Positions 1 through 10,632 of a stretch of 64,000 nt of DNA are shown here, in pieces. Both the position numbers and the translations under genes were made by a program. Origin of the DNA: Gibbula magus (taxonomy: Eukaryota; Mollusca; Gastropoda; Trochida; Trochidae); the NCBI GenBank assembly GCA_936450465.1, contig OW388300.1, positions 53,273,535 through 53,337,534 on the forward strand, given 5' to 3'. The first letter of the stretch is position 1, and each line of letters starts with the position of its first letter. The notes below the pieces were generated by a model. It was not told the origin of the DNA and did not search any database. It saw only the letters and a program-made list of their open reading frames with translations.

Positions 1-16
1 ACCCCTCACTTTAGAA

Positions 17-589
17 ATGTTCATTCTTGCTTTTAGTCGGTATAAAGACATCATGCTTCTTAGATGGCAACATAGAAGCCAGGAACTCAGCAGGTATCTC
101 CGTAACATCGTGGAGATGCATGCACAATACCAGGACCAAAGCTTCTTCCACTACCACAAGAAGTTCTCAGCTAAAGCTGCAGCTATTCTGGAGCAATAAA
201 ACGTTAAAATTGATTGGGCCAAAATTGACGACCAATTGTACAGAACAATTTTTACTAGAAGACGGGTCCATGCATGCCAGGTATGTCAAGATATGAGTCA
301 GTTCTGTCCCTTGGTGACACACACGGTACCAAGTCAGCAAAAAGCAGGAAATGAGCGTAGACAAACTGATCGCTCTACTGATCGTTTCGGACGCCCTATA
401 CTTTTACATCAAGGTGTTCTGATATGCAACAACTTTAATCAAGACAGGTGTAGCCATCAACTCTGCAAGTTCCATCACGTATGCAGCATCTGTCGGAACA
501 CACATCCAGCAAGGAAATGTAGGCATGGGTACAAAGAGGAAGAAGCGCCAACCCGTGTACCACAGTCCAGCTATTCCAAGGAACACTGA
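17..589 (+). pseudogene. Ngaro gag-like ORF1, 3' part with one stop
   Basis: One frame is open from 17 to 589 except for a TAA at 197-199; coding character continues on both sides of it. The C-terminal part (about 424-535) has closely spaced Cys/His: CNNFNQDRCSHQLCKFHH, then a CxxC and a further Cys. This resembles the zinc-binding end of Ngaro ORF1 (gag-like) proteins, which are thought to package element RNA. The 5' end is cut off by the window start. The next ORF (RT) begins 7 bases after this one ends. Confidence 0.65.
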
Positions 590-595
590 CTGGGA

Positions 596-2199
596 GTGAT
601 ACCGTCACCAATTAATATCAAACTATTGGAAGCTAGACTAGCGGACAATGGCGACCGCCAATTTGTATCACATCTCATCCAATGGCTTACTCAAGGTTTT
701 CACACAGGAATTGAGGAACCCCCTACTACAACTATGGTTTGCAGGAATTTGTTATCTGCCAGACAAAACCCGGTAGCAGTTACAGAACTCGTGAATGGGG
801 AGCTATCTACGGGATATCTCACAGGCCCTTTCACTTCATCACCATTTGAATCACATCTCATAAGTCCAATCGGCTTGGTTGAAGGGAAGTATTCAAAGAA
901 GAAGAGACTCATAGTAGATTTGTCAGCTCCACATAATGATGACAACAACCCAAGCTTAAACTCCTTAATTGACAAGAGCCAAGACTCTTTGACCTATGTG
1001 CGGGTGGACAATGCCATTAAAATCATTAAGGAACTAGGTAAGGGGGCCTACCTATGCAAAGTTGATATCACTGATGCATTCAAACTTATCCCCACTCATC
1101 CGGACATGTGGCACCTGCATGGTGTGCAATGGGACGGCAGATTCTGCTACTTTACAAGGCAAGTGTTCGGTTCGAGATCCAGTCCAAAAATATTTGATTG
1201 TCTATCAGTTGCTATCTGTTGGATAGCCACTCACGTGTATAACATTCCTCATATCATTCACCTCCTAGATGACTTCCTTGCAATAGACTCAACCCAAGCA
1301 GAAGGTAGTTCTACTATGAAAAATCTAGGGTCTATGTTTGGAGAGCTTAATATACCACTTTCAGCCAAAAAGACAGTAGGCCCCTCTACTTGCGTAGAAT
1401 ATCTGGGTATTATCTTAGACACAAAAGCTATGGAAGCTCGCTAACAACGAGAGAAGGTTACTCGCATCATTGAGATGATTGCTCAGATTGAAGCCAAGAA
1501 GAAAATCACCAAAAGGACATTACTAAGTGTACTGGGTCACTTAAATTTTGCCATGAGAGTGATCAAACCAGGACGTGCCTTTATCAGCTACCTTTTGAAA
1601 CTAGCCCACTCAGTCTCTTTGCTACACTGAATAAGGAATGTCAGTCTGACCTTAAGATGTGGACAGATTTTTTACTCTCATGGAATGGGAAGTCTTTCTT
1701 CTACGAGGACCAAGTGGCAGCACCATAACTTGACCTCTACGCAGATGCGGCTGCATCAGTAGGCTTCGGCACATATTTCTCAGGACACTGGTTTGCACAA
1801 AGATGGCCAAGAGCATTAACCTTGGAAACTGAGAAAGACAGTTCTATCGCTGCTTTAGAGCTTTATCCAATAGTGATGGCTGCTGCAATCTGGGGCCTCC
1901 AGTGGTCCAAGAAAAGTTTTAAATTCTTATGTGACAATTCCACCACTGTGTGTATATTAAACAAAGGGAGATCCAAATCTCTGTTTATCATGAAGCTTGT
2001 AAGGAAATTAGTGCTTGTAGCAGCTCAGTGTAACTTTACCTTTTCTGCATCTCACTTACCTGGTAGAGACAATCACATTGCTGACGCTTTGTCTCGGTTG
2101 CAGCTCCAGAGGTTCAGACAGCTCGCTCCAACAGCAGATATCCATCCAACCCCATCCTTGGAAGTAGAGCAGATCACGGTTCCTCCAATGATGACTTAG
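596..2199 (+). pseudogene. Ngaro reverse transcriptase-RNase H, broken
   Basis: The RT is read at 596-1444: fingers with SPIGLVEGKY and KKRLIVDLSA, the first catalytic Asp in CKVDITDAFKLIP, and the second motif as LLDDF in place of the usual YxDD. A TAA at 1442-1444 interrupts the thumb; the same frame then stays open to about 1630, where the coding frame shifts by one. The RNase H part follows (about 1630-2199), with a second TAA at 1726-1728 just before the first Asp motif (LDLYADAAAS). Its other acidic residues are in SIAALELYP, FLCDNSTTV and LPGRDNHIADALSR, the usual DIRS-group RNase H set. Reading frames therefore need two stop suppressions and one shift. Copying of element RNA into DNA would be the original job. 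Confidence 0.85.
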
Positions 2200-2204
2200 A
2201 CAAG

Positions 2205-3161
2205 TTGTGGGACCAGGCTGTAGCACCTGCCACTCGTGCAGTGTATAGGTCAGGTGTTAAAGCTTTTTTCATGTACATGGCAATGTGTGGTGTCGTGTGG
2301 TTCCCGAATGTGTTGCCAGCAATCTCCGAGCAAGTGTTGTTGATGTTTGTGGCACATTGTCACCAACGTTTAGGTTTGTGCTCTTCAACGATTCGTTCAT
2401 ATATGAGTGAAGTAAGATTTGAATATTTAAAACAGGGCGTGGAAAATCCCTGGTCTAGAGGCAACCTATTGCGCTTAGACACAATCTTTAGAGATGTGAA
2501 GAAATCCCCAAACGTCCGCACCGTCACCAGATTGCCTATCTGTATAAGGATCCTTAATAATCTGTGCAACACCCTACATAGGTGACTATTTTCCCGTTAC
2601 CTCGACTGTCTGCTTATATGTGTCTTCTGTACAGCCTTTTATGCTTTTCTTCCCTGCGGCGAGTTCACTTGTGAAAATTATGACAGTGATGTGCATTTAT
2701 CTATTAATTCAGTAGTGTTCAGTGTAGACAAGGAGAGCTTTGTGTTGCATCTTAGGTCTTATAATTCAGACCCTTTTCGTAAAGGAGTGTCCATCCATTT
2801 GAGTGCTGTACACGGTCCTACTTGCCAAGTCAAGGCAATGATATCTTATCTCAGCATGAGGAAAGCATGCCACGATTCACACTCCGACAGTGCCTTATTT
2901 GTCACGGAAACTGGTGCTCCACTATCAAGAAAAGTGTTCTTGGACAGATTGAGACTAGCATTAGCCACAGCAGGCTACAATCCGGACAATTTCAATGGAC
3001 ATTCCTTTCGCATTGGAGCCGCCACTTCAGCTGCAGCAGCTGGTATTCCTGACCATCTCATTAAAACTTTAGGAAGATGGAAATCGGATTGCTATGTGAG
3101 ATACATTAAGGACGACAGCCAATCAATTGCTAATGCTCAGAGAATCATTTCCTTATCTTAA
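2205..3161 (+). pseudogene. Ngaro tyrosine recombinase, one stop and first catalytic Arg lost
   Basis: One frame is open from 2205 to 3161 except for a TGA at 2583-2585. The N-terminal helical core-binding half starts near WDQAVAPATRAVYRSG. The catalytic half shows HSFRIGAATS (H-x-x-R), LGRWKSD, and the nucleophile region YVRYI. The expected first catalytic Arg should sit in a FLRCGE-like motif; here the sequence reads AFLPCGEF, a Pro codon (CCC, 2652-2654) that is one base from CGC. The recombinase would integrate circular element DNA. With both a stop and the R-to-P change it cannot be active. The ORF ends 118 bases before repeat B1. Confidence 0.85.
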
Positions 3162-3278
3162 AACTCAACAGCAATCACCTTATGCCATGCGAGCTCTGCT
3201 AGGATTTTTATCTATGCCGTTTTGGGGTATTCTCAGTTATATTCATATTGCTTTAATATTTCATATAACTTCCATTGT

Positions 3279-3591
3279 GGCATTCATTCATCAAATATGA
3301 TCCCCTTCACTTCATATTTATCAATCAATTTCGTTTATTTACATTCCCGTTCCGCTAAAGTAGCAATAACTGTGTATTTCTGATGCTCAGAGAACGCTAC
3401 CAGTTATGGTCCCAATGCTTGGGAGCGATCAATGCCTGATCGTGTACTTTCTATTGCTCTCTACCGCCAACTTCAAATCTTACAGTGCAGTTGGTCCACA
3501 TGCTGTTGGTTGACCGAGGCTCGGTCAAGGGGTAGGCTTCTAAGTGAGAATTTCCCTTAACGGCAAACTCTTATGTAAATATTTGTATATA
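3279..3591 (+). repeat. Ngaro split direct repeat, B1 copy
   Basis: Nearly identical to 4184-4498, with only scattered substitutions and small indels across about 313 bp. It begins GGCATTCATTCATCAAA and ends at TGTAAATATTTGTATATA. It contains a short hairpin at 3510-3528. Confidence 0.88.
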
Positions 3592-4183
3592 CATATATTT
3601 ATTCTCCACGTAATTATAACCGATCAGCACAGGGTAATTCCTCTTCTCTCCAACATCAATACCTCCCAAGTGCATCGTGTAATTAACCATCTACGAATCC
3701 CAAATGGTCATGACGGAAGTAGTCACCTGGAGTGATCTCCCTTGCTTCTTGGCACCGGTGCCAACCAATCAGATTTAATTCTTTATGTAAACTCGTTGTA
3801 CTGAACTGCGCATGTGCAGTTCCCTCGTGGCCCAGTTCCTCGTTCCATCTTGTAAGCAGCAGCCATCCTTTGTTTACATAATCAGTAAAATTTTCCCACC
3901 TCCACCCCAACTACAACCAGCATCATTATCCCACACGTTTAAAATCATTATCGGTAGTATACTTGTAGTATTTTGTTTCATATCTTTTAGTCATATTTTA
4001 GCAATGACCATTCTTGTCTTTCAGCAGCAAGGGTCAAATACATAATCATATACATTATCTAATTTCTTCTTTATGTTAATTCTTCCTAATTACCATTCAT
4101 GTACACTTTTGTCGTATGTTTCATGTATACATTATCTTGATTCCATTACATCGATCACTTCTCACTTAGGAGCATCTTCAGCA
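3592..4183 (+). repeat. Inferred Ngaro A2 segment
   Basis: Unique 592-bp stretch between the B1 and B2 copies. By the Ngaro plan it should repeat the element's 5' end (A1), which is not in this window, so this is an inference from position. No coding is seen. Confidence 0.55.
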
Positions 4184-4498
4184 GGCATTCATTCATCAAA
4201 GATGATCCCCTTCACTTCATATTTATCAATCAATTCTTTACTTATTTACATTCCCGTTCCGCTAAAGTAGCAATAACTGTGTATTTCTGAAGCTCAGAGA
4301 ACGCTACCAGTTATGGTCCCAATGCTTGGGAGCGATCAATGCTTGGTCGTGTACTTTCTATTGCTCTCTACCGCCAACTTCAATTCTTACAGTGCAGTTG
4401 GTCCACATGCTGTTGGTTGACCGAGGCTCGGTCAAGGGGTAGGCTTATAAGTGAGAATTCCCCTTAACGGCAAACTCTTATGTAAATATTTGTATATA
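4184..4498 (+). repeat. Ngaro split direct repeat, B2 copy and 3' end of the element
   Basis: Second copy of 3279-3591. Similarity ends within a few bases of 4498, which marks the 3' end of the element. The hairpin TTGACCGAGGCTCGGTCAA recurs at 4417-4435. Confidence 0.85.
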
Positions 4499-6194
4499 AA
4501 ATTTTAATGTTGCTTCTGTGTTTAGTTGTCATTATAAATATATGTAAACCGATATATAGGTCACATTTGTTTTGCATATGGTTTTAATTCCAGCTATCTC
4601 GAGCAGAAAGTCAGAGAGAGAGACCAGCTTGTTCAAGCACTCACCCACTTCGTTGTACTGGGGAGAGCACAACAATGTATAGTCCAGGAAGTACTATATA
4701 ATTACTGGTATTGACGAATATAAGCTTTATATATATATATACACACATATAAACCGAGCAAAAGAAACGCATACACTGTAAAAACGGCACTTAGACTTTA
4801 AACATGTTCCTAACATGTGTAAATATAAACATGTTTGGAAACTGTTTTTGCTTAGCTCTTATCTTTCATTTGTTGAATATCAAAACGTGTTTATAATATT
4901 ACACGTTGTTATAGATACCATTAAATATTTCCCCGTCGAAATCGTTGATCTGCTCTAAATAAAACAAGGAAATAAGTGTCGGAAGGTGGTCTTAACTCCC
5001 CGGCGAGTATATGATATATATATATGTATATTTCAACGCAGAAATGGTTTTCACCATGTAAACACAATTAACAACACCTTTATAGACACACTATTCACAA
5101 CATGTTCTGATCCTGGATTTTGAAATTAAACATACGGTGGAATGTGTTTAGGGTTAAAACATGTTTAGATCATTTATGAGATTTACTGACAGGACAAGGT
5201 TTGTGTGTTCGGTTTGTGTTTAAGATCTAAACACCAATTGTAGTAAATGAAATTTTGTTTTTAATTTTTGTAATGAAAACTGAATAATTTGTTAAATATA
5301 ATTAATTGTGGTATCAAAGGTTTACTGAACCTATATGTAATATGACAGTCCATTGACATCAGGGGGACGAGTGTGATTCGAGCCAGTCATTTTAAAGAAA
5401 GCTACGCCCAAAGAACTTCCAGTTGATCCACTTGCGCATCGTGACTGCGAAGATCGTCAACGCCACAACAATGCTATTGCATCACTGCATTATTGCTCTT
5501 GGTCAACTGTTTCACCTGGCATTATTTTGTCTATGATTAGACGTTGCTCGAAAACTTAACAGTTACCATTGTCTTATTTCAGCAATATCCATTTTTTTAA
5601 ACAAGTCCTGAAACCTTTTGCAGAACTGTATAAACTTCATATTACTGATATGTAACGTTATCCCACCCGTTTGTATATATATTATTCTACCCCTCCTTCT
5701 ATTCGTCTGTTGCCTGTCCATCTGTAGATTTCTTTATTGTTTTTGGTTTTCATGGAAACGTATGGATTTGAACTTTGTGCAGGGATAGGTTCTTTTGCGG
5801 AGCAGAACTCCAAAACTCTTCGTCATATCTTCCTGGAACTTGGCATGTGTATATCCACCTACTGTAGTGGTACTGTCAAAACATACGACTATATTTCAAA
5901 GATATAATTTTAAAATCATGTGGAACCGTTCGGAAATGTCAACTTCTAAAGACTCTTGTTTATAGATGTTACGAAACCTTGTATGTGTTTCGTTTCCCTG
6001 ATGTTGCACAGTATCTGTTCCGCGGTACGTTTGGGCATTTTAAAAGAAGTTAATACATATGTTTACTATAAAACATTTTGTTGGAACATCTTCAAATTTC
6101 AAACGTTTCGTAACTTTAGTAATATTATAATTTATCTAGGTACATGTCATATGAGACCGGCAATTCACAATCCTAACGTGTGTAATTGTTTCAG
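4499..6194. other. Non-coding stretch, probable intron of the HECT gene
   Basis: AT-rich sequence with TA microsatellites near 4726-4745 and 5009-5026, and several ACATGTTT-type words around 4800-5240. About 5690-5870 resembles a dispersed repeat of the 'cgtatggatttgaactttgtgcaggg' kind (quoted beyond its first 20 bases it adds nothing). I could not find an upstream HECT exon here. It ends in a good 3' splice site (TGTAATTGTTTCAG, 6181-6194). Confidence 0.4.
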
Positions 6195-6409
6195 ATTCTG
6201 TTTCGGCCTGAAGACTTTGGGCCTTCTGCAGGCAATGAGGTCGCACAGCGACAGAATGCGGGAAATATTTGTGCATCAAGGCCACACTCTTGACGCATCA
6301 ACACTCGAACTGGTGTTCATGCCTCAACTTAGCGAGGAGGGCAGTAATGCCCGACGGACAGAGGAGATTGTGGTGTCCAATTGGAGGGATGTTCTCATTG
6401 ACTTTCAAG
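6195..6409 (+). CDS. HECT-domain E3 ubiquitin ligase, penultimate exon
   Basis: The exon is bounded by ...TTGTTTCAG and CAAG|GTAACT and encodes part of the HECT N-lobe side. Key stretches are GLKTLGLLQAMRSHSDRM, LELVFMPQLSEEGSNARR and VVSNWRDVLIDFQ. The SEEGSNxR...E...W..xL pattern is one I associate with invertebrate G2E3-like HECT proteins; that assignment is from memory. The exon ends in phase 1 (one G), and the following exon at 7629 supplies AA to give an in-frame Glu, so the two exons join cleanly. Upstream exons, including the rest of the HECT domain, are not visible and may lie before base 1. The product would transfer ubiquitin through a thioester on the terminal exon's Cys. Confidence 0.72.
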
Positions 6410-6990
6410 GTAACTGTTTCTACGTGAAGTAATGTCTTTGCCTTTTATTTGTAAAATTACACTCTGGGATGCAATAATGTTTTTGGTAGACGCTTTACAA
6501 TTTTTATTTTTTTTAAAATCAGAAGAAAAGGGTAAACTGTTTATTGCCCCTATACCTCCTCAAAATTTCGAATCATGCTAACCAATTCATGTACATTGTA
6601 TTGTAGACCATTGTATTACATTTGATAAAATACCATACAGTCCATATATACAAAGTTATGGAAATGAGAGGATAGGTCTGGAAACAATATCTGTTCGCTG
6701 TCATAGACATTCGAGATGGAAAACAGAACGCGAATATGCGTGAAAATATCATGTAAATTGACATTTACTGTAACGGCAATAAAATGATATCTCAATAAAT
6801 GGCATACAATTATCATATATCCATGGGTAAAATGATAATTCTCACACGAAACCCGTGATATAATGGGTAATCACATAATAATATCACATCCAGTCCTGTA
6901 TCAGCCCTCGACCAATATCAAATGTTATTAATTAACTATCAATGTTATGGCACGTATACGGCATTTATGACCAAGAACATATGATTCGAC

Positions 6991-7066
6991 AACTGGGCCA
7001 ATACGGGGAAACTGGGCCAATACAGGAACAACAGGGCCAATACGAGACAAAATGGGCCAATATGAG
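6991..7066. repeat. Short minisatellite, four ~19-bp GGGCCAATA units
   Basis: Within the HECT intron the word GGGCCAATA recurs four times at ~19-bp spacing (first at 6995), each preceded by an AAC/AAAT-type spacer. The units are imperfect. Confidence 0.7.
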
Positions 7067-7628
7067 TCTGAGCATGCGCAGTCGCACATTTTGTGAAAGC
7101 CCTGACCCTATGCTATTTGCTCACCATTCTTGTTTATAACAAGTATTACAATATAAATGAGACGTTTAGTGGTGTTCAAATAGAATGAAAAGAGGTTAAT
7201 TAATAAAATTATCATTAATTAAGTATTTCCGTATTGGCCGAGTTACAGGTCCTAATCAATAACATTATAATATTGAGGTCTTGGGCTGATACAGAAGTTG
7301 ATACGTATGAAAAACCCATACAATACTATCTATGTATAACATGGCATGGAATGACCCTGATACAGGGTGTTTGGTATAGGGTCTATCATACATGCAACAC
7401 CTTCGTATGTGTAAACAGGGACCTTATATAATATAAGGTCCCTGGTGTAAACAAGTAAATGATAAAATACCATACCATATCGGACCATTACCATACCATA
7501 CATCTCATGCTATATCATACTATACCATGCCATGCCATTATAAGTATACAGTTTAAAGCCAAAAGAGAGCGTTGACAGATATGTTATCAAGGTAATTTAA
7601 TATAACTTCGACAACTATCTGTTTTCAG

Positions 7629-7873
7629 AAGAGGATAATGATGCATCTCTGCGAACTTTGCTGATATACGCTACTGGAGCGGATTCCATCCGTCCCCTCG
7701 GCCTTATCCCAAGTCGTTCCTTGGTCTTTCACTCACCACATCTTGCCACCCCAGAGGCAAGAAACAACTTCCCATTTGCAAACACATGTGCAAATTCGCT
7801 TTCACTGCCACGCATTACGAGCTATCAAACTTTTAAAAGGGCAGTAGCACGTTTTTTCGCTCAAATAAGTTGA
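7629..7873 (+). CDS. HECT-domain E3 ubiquitin ligase, terminal exon (C-lobe, catalytic Cys), 3' end altered by a MITE
   Basis: The exon starts after GTTTTCAG and runs to a TGA at 7871-7873. It encodes LRTLLIYATGADSIRPLG, the usual start of the HECT C-lobe, then NNFPFANTCANSLSLP, where the Cys of TCAN is the expected ubiquitin-thioester nucleophile, then ITSYQTFK. From base 7837 the coding sequence lies inside a TTAA-flanked MITE, so the last residues (RAVARFFAQIS) are transposon-derived. If the element is skipped, the frame continues at 8196 as FKHNLHSAMQVKKFNTE and stops at 8242-8244, a tail with normal HECT spacing. The C-terminal tail matters for HECT catalysis, so the current product may be impaired. 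Possible poly(A) signals (AATAAA) lie in the MITE near 7930. Confidence 0.72.
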
Positions 7874-8191
7874 TGAAATGTATTTGAAAATTAATTTCAC
7901 CAATAGTAAAACATCCTTTTCTCTTCGGAAAATAAAGTTTAAAATGAGTGTACATGTTTCGGTAAAGCCATGGGCATCGTTTTTGTAATACAAAATAATA
8001 AATTGTGTTCACAATAAAATGGCCGCCATGCAGTTTTTGCTTTATACGCAACATAGTTTTTACCACTACAGATAATTGGTTTTATGTAATAAGATGTTTT
8101 ACCCTCTAAAGTTAATTTAAATGACTTAAACTATCATTATAAATGGGAAATTTGAAAAAATGAATTTTGCAAAAAACGTGCTACTGCCCCT
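7837..8191. mobile_element. 355-bp MITE with TTAA target duplication, inside the HECT terminal exon
   Basis: Terminal inverted repeats of about 22 bp: left reads GGGCAGTAGCACGTTTTTT (7839-7857); right reads AAAAAACGTGCTACTGCCCC (8171-8190). Direct TTAA copies lie at 7833-7836 and 8192-8195, the duplication typical of piggyBac and Kolobok families. There is no transposase. An internal stretch near 7952-8026 resembles 13562-13635, so a second family member is nearby. Confidence 0.85.
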
Positions 8192-8456
8192 TTAAGCATA
8201 ACTTGCATTCAGCTATGCAGGTAAAAAAATTTAATACGGAATAGAATATCATCATTCGGTGCCAACCACTTGTCAACCTCCTTGACATGTTCATTGCAGT
8301 GTAGTCGGGTTTTTTTAGTTGTGAAATTTACGTTACATTTTCTGTGTTCGAATGTTAAATGTTTTCACTGATGCTCTCTGGGTATATTTCTAGTATCTGT
8401 TTCAGTGTTTCATGGTATTCAGCTCTTTACGTCTCTCCGTCCTGTTTCTTGTCAGC

Positions 8457-9073
8457 GCCATATCTCATGAACTGCTGCACCTAGTCTTCAAATTTGTTAC
8501 TAGTCTTTATATGGTGAGTACGCAGACACCAGTCGATTTTTGTGACCTTGACCTCATTTCCAAGGCCACTACCAGACTTGGACCAGTTATTAGAATGGTG
8601 TTAGTCTGATATCCCATGGACTACTGCACCTATATTCTTCAAATATGGTACCAGTCTTCATGTTGGGATTACGCAGATATCAGTCGATTTGGGATACCTT
8701 GACATCATTTTCAAGGTCACTACGAGACCTTGCAAGTTTATAAAATGTTATCGGATTTCTCATGAACCGCTGCTTTTGTAGTTTTCAAATTTGTTACTAG
8801 TCTTTATATGGTGAGTACGCAGACACCAGTCGATTTTGGTGACCTTGACCTCATTTCCAACGCCACTACGAGACTTGGACCAGTTATTAAAATGGTGTTA
8901 ACCAGTTATTAAAATGGTGTTAGTCTGATATCCCATGGACTGCTGCACCTATATTCTTCAAATTTGGTAACAATTTGAGTACGCAGATATCATTCGAGTT
9001 GTGTGACCTTGACCTCATTCTCAGATCACTACGGAAACTTTGACGACTGTTTAAAATGACGTTAGCCCGATAT
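8457..9073. repeat. Tandem repeat: four ~150-bp units arranged as two ~317-bp dimers
   Basis: Units start near 8457, 8612, 8755 and 8930. Units 1 and 3 share TTACTAGTCTTTATATGGTG and CGCAGACACCAGTCGATTT. Units 2 and 4 share ATCCCATGGACT and CTGCACCTATATTCTTCAAA. The alternation shows that a dimer was duplicated. Unit 3 carries an extra tandem copy of ACCAGTTATTAAAATGGTGTT-like sequence (about 8880-8921). The units carry TGACCTTGACCTCA, except that unit 2 is diverged at this site. Confidence 0.8.
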
Positions 9074-10317
9074 GATCACAATTGAATCAAATATGAAAAG
9101 CTCAATACTCTTTTAGCTCATTTCACGTTTGCGACAATTAGTTGTTTTGTTAATGTCTCAATTATTGTGTATGTAATGTAGTATGAAATGTCAAAAGTAC
9201 TCAGTTTCCATAGCATAACTTGACAAGAAGGTGTAGTCATGAATTTGCTATTAGCTCTTGACACTTTTGCATATTAAAAATATGCTTTCCTATGTGGACA
9301 AATGTATGTGTTCCTTGTGTATGTCATTACAGTAGTTGTTCAACAAAAAGTATGCATTATTTATGTAGTATATGTATAAGTCTACATGTTCTGAAGATGT
9401 TTGGTTGTATTTTTCCATAAAACAAATAAAATACCCAGTCACGCCAGGACGGTGTTGAACTGTGAAAACCCCCAATGATATCTAACTCGTCACATTTATT
9501 TCACAGTGCGTTAGACTTTCAAGCAAATGGCATGTGCTGCAAAATTCATATTCATTGTGTTTTATTTCCATTTTAAAAGCGATGCTGTCTGCAGTGTAGA
9601 ATCAATGTGCGTAGCTGTAAGTAGTGTATGACTTTTAAAGTCAGAGATTATTACTTTGTTGTTGATAACCTTATTTTAAAGTTATACAAGTCAACCACTT
9701 TTAAGGTTTTTATTTGCATATATTTTGTTGTAAATGAGATGGGAAATGAGGATCATTGATGAAGATCATTTGAGAGGAATTATATATATATATAATTTCT
9801 ACGAGAGGCATTAAGCCTCGACGGTTATTTTATCAAAACCATTTAATTGTTGACGATGCACAATTGAAATTTACATTTTAACTCCAACTTATGTTCATGT
9901 ATTTCCTGAGATGTCTAAGAAAATCGATTGAGTGTCATATTTTTAACGATATATAAAAACGTTGGACTATGTTTATGATTAAGATTTGAACTTTTCAATT
10001 CTTAAAGACTTTATTTTTATCATCGAAAACCTTTACTACGGTTTCCTTATTTTATCAACTTTATTTTGACTTTTCATTTGTGTGAAGTTTAAATGTTTTT
10101 CTATAAGGAATACAGAAAGTCATGACGACGTATCAAATGTATGTTTTCTGTTACTTTCATAAACTGAGGGTCACCTGTTGTTTGTTCTTACATAGGGTGT
10201 AACACTATTTAAGTTTATTATATCGATACATAAGTACCAATGTCTAGTCTAACACTTAGACTGTAAAAAATAATTTTAAAAATATAAAAATTTAAAAGGA
10301 GCCTTTTTTTCATATAT
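9074..10317. other. AT-rich intergenic stretch, no feature recognised
   Basis: No ORF with family-like content on either strand. A short TA microsatellite lies near 9779-9795. Confidence 0.4.
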
Positions 10318-10632
10318 ATGAAAGACTATTGCAAACAGAGAGACTGTAGAAGGAAACAGTTACTGAAGCACTTTGTGGTCTCTCCATCTGCACTGTTGCC
10401 TGCTCATTCATGCTGTGACTTGTGTGCTATGACATGTCAATGTTTCTGTCCTTGTGACAGTACACACCAATGTAATTGTGAAAGTCTCTGTCCGAGAAAT
10501 ACGTCATTGGTATATGATTTGATCACTGCCACAGAAGAATCATCTGAAATCACAACAACATCTGAAAGTGACATTGATGAGTTCACAAAGCGGTCACCCA
10601 TAGTCCTTACATACAGTTCTGATAGCAACTAG
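10318..10632 (+). pseudogene. Cys-rich ORF resembling the zinc-binding end of a RecQ-like helicase, N-terminal part missing
   Basis: 104 codons. The first half, YCKQRDCRRKQLLKHFVV then HSCCDLCAMTCQCFC, follows the C-x-R-R-x-x-L-L-x-x-F ... CC-x-x-C layout found at the zinc-binding segment of RecQ-family helicases and of multi-copy RecQ-like proteins in marine invertebrates. No helicase motor motifs lie upstream, so this is only a 3' remnant or a last exon. The second half is Ser/Thr/Glu-rich and unassigned. Its TAG stop (10630-10632) shares the tetranucleotide CTAG with the stop of the opposing DUF6589-like gene. The family call rests on the Cys/Arg spacing alone and is tentative. Confidence 0.42.

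Larger units (their letters stand above)
1..4498 (+). mobile_element. Ngaro-type tyrosine-recombinase retrotransposon, 5' end outside the window
   Basis: The order is gag-like ORF, reverse transcriptase, RNase H, tyrosine recombinase, then a ~314-bp direct repeat (3279-3591 and 4184-4498) separated by ~592 bp. This is the B1-A2-B2 arrangement known for Ngaro elements; A1, expected to match 3592-4183, would lie left of base 1. I see no methyltransferase module, which also favours Ngaro over DIRS or PAT. All three coding regions carry stops or frameshifts, so the copy is dead. DIRS-like elements move through a recombinase-mediated circular intermediate and make no usual target duplication, and none is visible here. 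Confidence 0.88.

Noticed and set aside
5956..6194. N-terminal extension of the HECT ORF to an ATG at 5956
   Set aside because: The conserved HECT sequence begins exactly at a TTGTTTCAG acceptor; the upstream part has no HECT similarity and is read-through intron.
8457..9073. CRISPR-like array
   Set aside because: Units are ~150 bp, contiguous and eukaryotic; no short repeats with unique spacers.
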